Shown one piece after another: positions 29,722-34,907 of a stretch of 34,907 bases of DNA. Every line of letters starts with the position of its first letter. The first letter of the stretch is position 1. This DNA comes from an uncultured Clostridia bacterium (GTDB taxonomy: Bacteria; Bacillota; Clostridia; Oscillospirales; Oscillospiraceae), in assembly GCA_946547105.1 (NCBI GenBank), contig CAMNOV010000013.1:1-34907 (forward strand), read 5' to 3'. Position numbers and translations under genes: made by a program. The notes under the pieces are model-generated. The model was not told where the DNA came from. It made no database searches and saw only the letters and a list, made by a program, of their open reading frames with translations.

Positions 29722-30534
29722 TCATTTGACGTCACGGAAGAAATCACGCTTGTTGAAGGCGGCTGTCATGAAGCGCCAAGCGGCCTTGCCGCTTGTCAGC
29801 CATTCGATATGCGCGTTGTTCTTCGTATTTTCCAGCATGCCCCTGACAAGATGCGCGGCCACCACGTCCGGGTAGTCGCCGAGGATGTTGTAGACCTTCT
29901 TCGTCTTTTCCGGCAGGGCGATGCTTTCCTTGCCGCCGAGGGCCTTGACGGTGAAGTCGGTGATCATGATGCCGGGGGAGAGGCGGCCGGCCTTGACCTT
30001 GCCGCCGCGCTCGGCCAGCTCTTTGGCCAGGGCCTGGGTGAAGTGGGTGACGGCGCGCTTGCTGGTGCCGTACATGTTCAGACCCAGCATCATCGCGTCG
30101 TTGCTGCCGTAACCCTCCAGATTATAGATGAAGCCGCCCTGCGGCTGCTTTTCCATCTGAAGGGCGGCGAGGCGGCTGCCCATGACGGCGCCGCGCAGGT
30201 CGATGTCCAGAATCGCGTCGATCTCCTGCTCCGAAAGCTCCCAGATCGCCTTCATCGGCTGGTTGACGCCGGCGTTGTTGATCCAGATATCGATCGCGCC
30301 AAAGCGCTGCGCTGCGAAATCGACCAGAGCCTGCAGGTCCTCCGTGGAGGCCACGCTGCCGGTACGGCCTTCGACCTCGCCCGCGCCCTCAAGCGCGCGC
30401 AGAGTCTCCACGGCGGCGTTCAGACGCGCTTCGTTCACGCCGTTGACGACCAGATTCCAGCCCGCCCGGCGGAAAAGCTTTGCCATTTCAAAGCCGAGCC
30501 CGCGGGTGCTGCCGGTAATGACGACTGTTTTCAT
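29722..30534 (-). CDS. Short-chain dehydrogenase/reductase (NYC1/NOL-like motif)
   Basis: A 270-residue Rossmann NAD(P)H oxidoreductase. TGSTRGLG at residues 7-14 binds the cofactor; NNAG and the catalytic Y-x-x-x-K in MYGTSKRA are present. In place of the usual N-x-S-S segment it has YNLEGYGSNDA, which recalls the N-M-D/E-G-x-G-S segment of chlorophyll b reductase-like SDRs. That similarity does not imply chlorophyll as substrate here. The ATG at 30534 follows AGGAGG; the frame extends to 31083 only because it runs antisense to rimM. Monocistronic, with its own promoter and terminator. Substrate unknown. Confidence 0.85.
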   Translation of the reverse strand: MKTVVITGSTRGLGFEMAKLFRRAGWNLVVNGVNEARLNAAVETLRALEGAGEVEGRTGSVASTEDLQALVDFAAQRFGAIDIWINNAGVNQPMKAIWELSEQEIDAILDIDLRGAVMGSRLAALQMEKQPQGGFIYNLEGYGSNDAMMLGLNMYGTSKRAVTHFTQALAKELAERGGKVKAGRLSPGIMITDFTVKALGGKESIALPEKTKKVYNILGDYPDVVAAHLVRGMLENTKNNAHIEWLTSGKAAWRFMTAAFNKRDFFRDVK

Positions 30535-30566
30535 AAGCAAGTCCTCCTGCTCGTTTGAATGAATCC

Positions 30567-30595
30567 AATATAGCACAAAACCGGTGCGCGCACAA
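30567..30595 (-). promoter_or_regulatory. Promoter of the short-chain dehydrogenase gene
   Basis: Minus strand TTGTGC (30595-30590), 17-base spacer ending TGC (extended -10), TATATT (30572-30567). Confidence 0.65.
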
Positions 30596-30618
30596 GCCGA
30601 AACGGCCTGCGTCCGCTC

Positions 30619-30647
30619 TTGGCAAAAGGCCGCGGATATGATAAAAT
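30619..30647 (+). promoter_or_regulatory. Promoter of the rimM-trmD operon
   Basis: TTGGCA at 30619-30624, 17-base spacer, TAAAAT at 30642-30647, about 30 bases before rimM. Confidence 0.7.
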
Positions 30648-30678
30648 AATATAGTTTTGTACACAGGAGGGCGGGCAT

Positions 30679-31167
30679 ATGGAAAAACAGAGCTTCATCG
30701 ACGCGGGAAAGATCGTCAATACCCACGGCGTGCGCGGCGAGGTGCGGATCGAGGTGTGGCTGGACAGCCCGACGCTGCTGAAGCGCTGCGGACGCGTGTT
30801 CCTCGGCGGCGAGGAGAAAAAGATCCTCTCGGCGCGCGAGCACAAGGGCTTTCTGATCGCGCAGCTCGAGGGTGTGGAGGACGTGAACGCCGCCCAGGCG
30901 CTGAAAAACCGCGTCGTGCAGATCGCGCGCGCGGACGCGAAGCTCCCCCGCGGGGCCTATTTCCTGCAGGATATCATCGGCGCCTCCGTCGTGGACGAGA
31001 GCGGCGCAGAAGTCGGAAAACTCGCCGAAGTACTGGAGCTGCCCGGACAGCGGGTTTACGTGGTCAGGGGCGAGACCGAGCATCTGATCCCCGCGGTGCC
31101 GGCCTTCGTTTTGAATACCGACGCCGAGCGGGGCGTCATCACGGTGCGGCTGATTGAGGGAATGTGA
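30679..31167 (+). CDS. rimM: 16S rRNA processing protein RimM
   Basis: A 162-residue assembly factor that binds S19 and helps mature the 30S head. The N-terminal RimM domain has GKIVNTHGVRGEVRI; the C-terminal PRC-barrel begins after GAYFLQDIIGASVVDE and ends LIPAVPAFV...GVITVRLIEGM. GGAGG lies about 8 bases before the ATG. It is first in the operon with trmD, 75 bases upstream of it. Confidence 0.96.
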   Translation: MEKQSFIDAGKIVNTHGVRGEVRIEVWLDSPTLLKRCGRVFLGGEEKKILSAREHKGFLIAQLEGVEDVNAAQALKNRVVQIARADAKLPRGAYFLQDIIGASVVDESGAEVGKLAEVLELPGQRVYVVRGETEHLIPAVPAFVLNTDAERGVITVRLIEGM

Positions 31168-31173
31168 CGATCA

Positions 31174-31216
31174 GTTTTTAGTTCTTAGTTCTTAGCTTTT
31201 AGATTTTAGTTTTTGT
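31174..31216 (+). repeat. Short TTAG-type tandem repeat between rimM and trmD
   Basis: About five imperfect 7-8-base units of the form (T)TTCTTAG / TTTTTAG in an otherwise GC-rich operon. No promoter or terminator logic is evident. Confidence 0.6.
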
Positions 31217-31242
31217 GCTTGGTGGATGACAGGAAAAACCGT

Positions 31243-32538
31243 ATGAAGATCGACATTATGACTTTGTTCCCGGAGACGGTGGACGCGGTGCTGCACGAAT
31301 CGATCCTCGGCCGCGCGGCCAAAAAGGGGATCGTGGACATCCGCTGCGTCCAGATCCGGGACTATACCGAAAACAAGCAGAACCAGGTGGACGACTACCC
31401 CTATGGCGGCGGCTGGGGCTGCGTGATGATGGCGCAGCCGCTCAAGTCCTGCCTCGACGCGGTGATCGCCGCCGCGCCGGAGGGCCTGCGCCGCCGGGTG
31501 ATCTACATGAGCCCGCAGGGGCAGCCCTATACCCAGGAGACGGCCAAGCGCCTGAGCTGGGACTACGACCACCTGGTGCTGGTCTGCGGCCACTATGAGG
31601 GCGTGGACGAGCGCTTCATCGAGGAGTGCGTCGACGAGGAGATCTCCCTCGGCGACTTTGTGCTCACCGGCGGCGAGATCGCCGCGATGGCCGTGGCGGA
31701 CTCCGTGTGCCGCCTGGTGCCTGGCGTGCTGTCGGACGAGGCCTGCTACACCGGCGAGAGCCACTGGGACGGGCTGCTGGAATATCCGCAGTATACGCGC
31801 CCGGAAGTCTGGGAGGGCCGCGCCGTGCCGGAGGTGCTGCTGCAGGGCGACCACGCGCGCGTTGAGAAATGGCGGCGGCGGCAGCAGTTCGAGCGTACGC
31901 GCGACAAGCGGCCGGATATGTTCGAAAAGCTCGATCTGACCGATAAGGATGACCTGAAGCTGCTCGAGGAAGTGAAACGGGAGCGGGGGAGAATCAAGCT
32001 CACCGAGCCCGTGACCTGCCGACCGGCCGCCGAGGACGACCTGCCGGCGATGCTTCAGATCGCCGGAGAGGCGAGCGCCTGGCTCAGAAAGCAGAAGGTC
32101 GACCAGTGGCAGGACGGCTATCCCGCCGAGCGGCATTTCCGCTTTGATCTCGAGCGGGGCGAGCTGTTCGCCGTCTGTCACGGCGGCGAGGTCGCGGGCT
32201 TCTTCGCCCTCTCAACCCGGGAGGAAGCGAGCTACGCGGGCATCACCGACGGCAAGTGGACGGCGGATATCCCCTATGCGGTGCTGCACCGCTGCGCCCT
32301 GGCGGCCAAATACCGCGGGACGGGGCTGGCGGACAGGCTGATGCAGCTGGTGGAGCAGCAGGCGAGGGCCTGCGGCCTGCGCTGCGTGCGCACGGACACG
32401 CACAAAAAGAACAAGCCCATGCAGCGCCTGCTGCGGGAAAACGGCTACCGCTACCGCGGCAACATCCGCGTCACGGTGGGGGAGGGACACGACCCCGCCC
32501 GCCAGGCGTATGAAAAGCTGCTGAAAGAGCGAAAATAA
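31243..32538 (+). CDS. trmD: TrmD tRNA (guanine-37-N1)-methyltransferase fused to a GNAT acetyltransferase
   Basis: A 431-residue two-domain protein. Residues 1 to about 250 are a complete TrmD: MKIDIMTLFPE, YMSPQGQPY, LVCGHYEGVDERF, ISLGDFVLTGGEI (the SAM-binding trefoil knot), WDGLLEYPQYTRP with the catalytic Asp, and GDHARVEKWRRRQ. It methylates G37 of tRNAs to prevent frameshifting. After RERGRIKLTEPVTCRP comes a GNAT domain (about 257-431) with the acetyl-CoA motif AAKYRGTGLADRLM and RTDTHKKNKPMQRLLRENG. The reading frame is continuous with a steady GC-rich codon pattern. TrmD is normally about 240 residues, so the fusion is notable. The ATG at 31243 has AGGAA upstream; a TTG at 31213 is unlikely. 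The acetylation target is unknown. Confidence 0.9.
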   Translation: MKIDIMTLFPETVDAVLHESILGRAAKKGIVDIRCVQIRDYTENKQNQVDDYPYGGGWGCVMMAQPLKSCLDAVIAAAPEGLRRRVIYMSPQGQPYTQETAKRLSWDYDHLVLVCGHYEGVDERFIEECVDEEISLGDFVLTGGEIAAMAVADSVCRLVPGVLSDEACYTGESHWDGLLEYPQYTRPEVWEGRAVPEVLLQGDHARVEKWRRRQQFERTRDKRPDMFEKLDLTDKDDLKLLEEVKRERGRIKLTEPVTCRPAAEDDLPAMLQIAGEASAWLRKQKVDQWQDGYPAERHFRFDLERGELFAVCHGGEVAGFFALSTREEASYAGITDGKWTADIPYAVLHRCALAAKYRGTGLADRLMQLVEQQARACGLRCVRTDTHKKNKPMQRLLRENGYRYRGNIRVTVGEGHDPARQAYEKLLKERK

Positions 32539-32541
32539 TAG

Positions 32542-32680
32542 CCTCCCTTCCGCAGAAGGGAGGTGGCGTCCGGCGGCTCACGCAAGCCGGACGACGGAAG
32601 GTTTCTGAAAAAAGAAACCGTTTTTCGAAAAACCCTCAGTCGGCTTTGCCGACAGCTCCCTTTTGCGAAAGGAAGCCTGT
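32542..32680. repeat. Intergenic hairpin and repeat between trmD and rsmA
   Basis: CCTCCCTTC-CGCA-GAAGGGAGG (32542-32563) is a perfect 9-bp hairpin right after trmD. After a GTCCGGCGG...CCGGAC palindrome comes an inverted composite repeat (about 32633-32675: CCCTCAGTCGGCTTTGCCGAC, then CTCCCTTTTGCGAAAGG), a diverged copy of the module at 2737-2780. No T-run, so termination is doubtful and rsmA may be co-transcribed. Confidence 0.65.
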
Positions 32681-32691
32681 AAGGAGAGAAT

Positions 32692-33558
32692 ATGAATCTG
32701 ACCGACTACAATGAGATCCGTGCGCTGCTGGTGCGGCACGGCTTCCGCTTTTCCAAGTCGCTGGGGCAGAACTTCCTGACGGCGGCCTGGGTGCCGGAGC
32801 GCATCGCCGAAGAGGCGGGGCTGGACGAGCAGACCGGTGTGGTGGAGGTCGGCCCCGGCGTCGGCTGCCTGACGGCGGAACTGGCCAGACGCGCCGGAAA
32901 GGTCGCGGCCATCGAGCTGGACAAGGCGCTGCTGCCGGTGCTCAAGGAGACGCTGCGGGACTTTGACAACGTGACGGTGATCCCCGGCGACGCGACGAAG
33001 ATGGATCTGCGCGCGCTGGCGGAGGAGAAGCTGCCCGGGCTGCGCCCGGTGGTCTGCGCCAATCTGCCCTACAACGTGACGACGCCGCTGCTGACGGCGC
33101 TGATCGAGGCGGGCTGCTTCGAGACGATCACGGTGATGATCCAGCGCGAGGTCGCGCGGCGCATCTGCGCGGGGCCGGGCAGCGCGGACTACGGCGCTTT
33201 CGGGCTGTTCGTGCAGTGGCACTGCGAGACGGAGCTGCTGTTCGACGTGCCGCCGAGCTGCTTCGTGCCGCAGCCGAAGGTGACCTCCTCGGTCATCCGG
33301 CTGACCCGGCGCGAAGAGCCGCCGGTCCCGGTGCGGGACGAAAAGCTGCTGTTCCGGATCATCCGGGCGGCCTTCAACCAGCGCCGCAAGACCCTGGTCA
33401 ACGCGCTCTCGGCCGGGCTGGGGCTCGGCAAGGGCGAAGTGGAGGCCGCGCTGGCAGACTGCGGCCTGGATGTTCGCGTGCGGGGCGAAGCGCTGGATAT
33501 CGCCGCCTTTGCGGCGCTTTGCGACAAAGTTAATTGTTTGACGGGCGCGGATTTGTGA
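32692..33558 (+). CDS. rsmA: 16S rRNA dimethyladenosine transferase RsmA (KsgA)
   Basis: A 288-residue SAM enzyme that dimethylates two adjacent adenines near the 3' end of 16S rRNA. Motifs: SLGQNFL at the start, SAM site VVEVGPGVGCLTAEL, acidic AAIELDKAL, and the catalytic N-L-P-Y in ANLPYNVTTPLL. The C-terminal domain has CFVPQPKVTSSVIRL and AAFNQRRKTLVNAL. AAGGAG lies 5-8 bases before the ATG. Function is universal; placement after rimM-trmD fits a translation-related gene group. Confidence 0.97.
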   Translation: MNLTDYNEIRALLVRHGFRFSKSLGQNFLTAAWVPERIAEEAGLDEQTGVVEVGPGVGCLTAELARRAGKVAAIELDKALLPVLKETLRDFDNVTVIPGDATKMDLRALAEEKLPGLRPVVCANLPYNVTTPLLTALIEAGCFETITVMIQREVARRICAGPGSADYGAFGLFVQWHCETELLFDVPPSCFVPQPKVTSSVIRLTRREEPPVPVRDEKLLFRIIRAAFNQRRKTLVNALSAGLGLGKGEVEAALADCGLDVRVRGEALDIAAFAALCDKVNCLTGADL

Positions 33559-33567
33559 GAAAATCTA

Positions 33568-33597
33568 TTGATTTCCATATAAAGTTTGTGGTATGCT
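33568..33597 (+). promoter_or_regulatory. Probable ppdK promoter
   Basis: TTGATT at 33568-33573, 18-base spacer, TATGCT at 33592-33597, in the AT-rich gap after rsmA. The leader to the ATG at 33668 is about 65 bases and ends in AAAGGA. No terminator is seen between rsmA and here. Confidence 0.5.
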
Positions 33598-33667
33598 GAA
33601 TCGTAACTGACAAAACGGTCGGTTATTGAGCTGAAATCGAAAATTATTTATAGAAAGGATCGCAAGT

Positions 33668-34907
33668 ATGAGCAAAAAGTATGTCTATCTGTTCACCGAA
33701 GGCAACGCCAAGATGCGTGAGCTCCTCGGCGGCAAAGGCGCCAACCTCGCCGAGATGACCAACATCGGCATGCCGGTTCCCCAGGGCTTCACCATCACCA
33801 CCGAGGCCTGCACCCAGTACTATGAGGACGGCCGCACGATCAACGACGAGATCATGGGTCAGATCATGGAGTACGTGGAAAAGATGGAGGAGATCAACGG
33901 CAAAAAGTTCGGCGATCTTGAGAATCCTCTGCTTGTCTCCGTCCGCTCCGGCGCCCGCGCTTCCATGCCCGGTATGATGGACACCATCCTGAACCTCGGT
34001 CTGAACGACGACGTCGTCGCCGCCATGATCAAGGGCAACCCCGATCCCAAGTTCGAGCGCTTCGTTTACGACTCCTACCGCCGCTTCATCCAGATGTTCT
34101 CCGACGTCGTCATGGAAGTCGGCAAGAAATACTTTGAGCAGCTGATCGACGAGATGAAGGAGCGCAAGGGCGTGACCTACGACGTCGAGCTGACCGCCGC
34201 CGACCTCAAGGAGCTGGCCGAGCAGTTCAAGGCCGAGTACAAGAAGCAGCTGGGCGAGGACTTCCCCTCCGACCCGAAGGTGCAGCTGTACGAAGCCATC
34301 CGCGCCGTGTTCCGTTCCTGGGACAACCCCCGCGCCAATGTCTATCGCCGTGACAACGACATCCCCTACTCCTGGGGCACTGCCGTCAACGTCATGCCGA
34401 TGGTCTTCGGCAACCTGAACGACAACTCCGGCACCGGCGTCGCCTTCACCCGCGACCCCGCCACCGGCGAGAAGAAGCTGATGGGCGAGTTCCTGACCAA
34501 CGCCCAGGGCGAAGACGTCGTGGCCGGCGTCCGCACCCCGATGCCCATCTCCCAGATGGAAGAGAAGTTCCCCCAGGCCTACGCCGACTTCATCGACGTG
34601 TGCAACAAGCTGGAGGACCACTACCGCGACATGCAGGACATGGAGTTCACCGTTGAAAACGGCAAGCTCTACATGCTGCAGTGCCGCAGCGGCAAGCGCA
34701 CCGCGCAGGCCGCGCTGAAGATCGCCTGCGACCTGGTCGACGAGGGCATGATCGACGAGAAGAAGGCCGTCGCCATGATCGACCCGCGCAACCTCGACAC
34801 CCTGCTCCATCCCCAGTTCGATGCCGGCAAGCTGAAGGCTGCTACGCCCATCGGCAAGGGCCTGGGCGCTTCCCCCGGCGCCGCCTGCGGCAAGATCGTC
34901 TTCTCCG
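33668..34907 (+). CDS. ppdK: Pyruvate, phosphate dikinase, 5' part
   Basis: Interconverts pyruvate, ATP and Pi with phosphoenolpyruvate, AMP and PPi; common in PPi-using anaerobic glycolysis. The first 413 codons are present and the frame runs off the right edge. MSKKYVYLFTEGNAKMRELL and GGKGANLAEM open the ATP-grasp domain; SVRSGARASMPGMMDTILNLG, GTGVAFTRDPATGEKK and YMLQCRSGKRTAQAA follow, all characteristic. The swivelling phospho-His domain begins near the edge (GASPGAACGKIVF); its catalytic His and the pyruvate-binding barrel lie outside. The ATG at 33668 has AAAGGA 8-9 bases upstream. Very regular, highly biased codons suggest strong expression. Confidence 0.95.
   Translation, partial: MSKKYVYLFTEGNAKMRELLGGKGANLAEMTNIGMPVPQGFTITTEACTQYYEDGRTINDEIMGQIMEYVEKMEEINGKKFGDLENPLLVSVRSGARASMPGMMDTILNLGLNDDVVAAMIKGNPDPKFERFVYDSYRRFIQMFSDVVMEVGKKYFEQLIDEMKERKGVTYDVELTAADLKELAEQFKAEYKKQLGEDFPSDPKVQLYEAIRAVFRSWDNPRANVYRRDNDIPYSWGTAVNVMPMVFGNLNDNSGTGVAFTRDPATGEKKLMGEFLTNAQGEDVVAGVRTPMPISQMEEKFPQAYADFIDVCNKLEDHYRDMQDMEFTVENGKLYMLQCRSGKRTAQAALKIACDLVDEGMIDEKKAVAMIDPRNLDTLLHPQFDAGKLKAATPIGKGLGASPGAACGKIVFS

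Noticed and set aside
30535-31083. N-terminal extension of the SDR to 453 residues
   Set aside because: The extra part is antisense to rimM and crosses two promoters; the ATG at 30534 has AGGAGG and starts the Rossmann fold.

Overview
The window reads as chromosomal DNA of a GC-rich, Gram-positive Clostridia-type bacterium, most plausibly a gut Oscillospiraceae/Ruminococcaceae relative. This rests on Firmicutes-style operons (ylxM-ffh-rpsP-khpA, rimM-trmD), strong AGGAGG ribosome sites, TTGACA/TATAAT promoters with 17-base spacers, a BspA-type leucine-rich-repeat surface protein, an NHLM-type peptidase-ABC exporter, pyruvate phosphate dikinase, and dense mosaic intergenic repeats of the kind seen in such genomes. 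No taxonomic marker was searched, so this is inference.

Layout. 1-6011 (+): the 3' end of a Kup potassium transporter, a Gate-domain membrane protein with its own promoter, and a 988-residue secreted LRR_5/dockerin-like protein. They are separated by blocks of short palindromic repeat modules, one of which also lies in frame inside the secreted protein. 6100-9744 (-): pgi, then an operon of a small unknown protein, greA and a Gpi18-like mannosyltransferase. 9915-11868 (+): murI-DUF1934, then an AT-rich DUF1919 gene that looks imported. 12021-14459 (-): ylxM-ffh-rpsP-khpA behind a perfect consensus promoter. 14762-17792 (+): ychF, a tandem 151-153-bp repeat, and an ECF sigma/membrane anti-sigma pair. 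18229-29497 (-): the main region of interest, described below. 29722-30534 (-): a short-chain dehydrogenase. 30679-34907 (+): rimM, a trmD-GNAT fusion, rsmA and the 5' part of ppdK.

The 11-kb minus-strand locus at 18229-29497 runs, in transcription order: STAS-domain anti-sigma antagonist, Cache/HAMP/PP2C sensor phosphatase, VanX-type D-Ala-D-Ala dipeptidase, a very short NHLM-type HlyD adaptor, a C39-peptidase ABC exporter, a second NHLM-type ABC exporter, a 106-residue double-glycine-leader protein with two CW_7 (Cpl-7) wall-binding modules, an 831-residue lipoprotein with Pro-rich stalks, and a 66-residue double-glycine-leader protein whose mature part is one LysM domain. The two small proteins share the leader pattern L(-12), L(-7), V(-4), S(-3), GG. 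My reading is that this is a 'bacteriocin' exporter whose cargo is not a classical bacteriocin but miniature peptidoglycan-binding proteins, linked to a dipeptidase acting on a peptidoglycan precursor and to a partner-switch regulator. The parts are seen directly; the joint function is inference.

Other points worth attention: the TrmD-GNAT fusion, the palindromic repeat domesticated as protein sequence, altered active-site neighbours in glutamate racemase, and the rpsP-rimM-trmD cluster broken in two within the same window.
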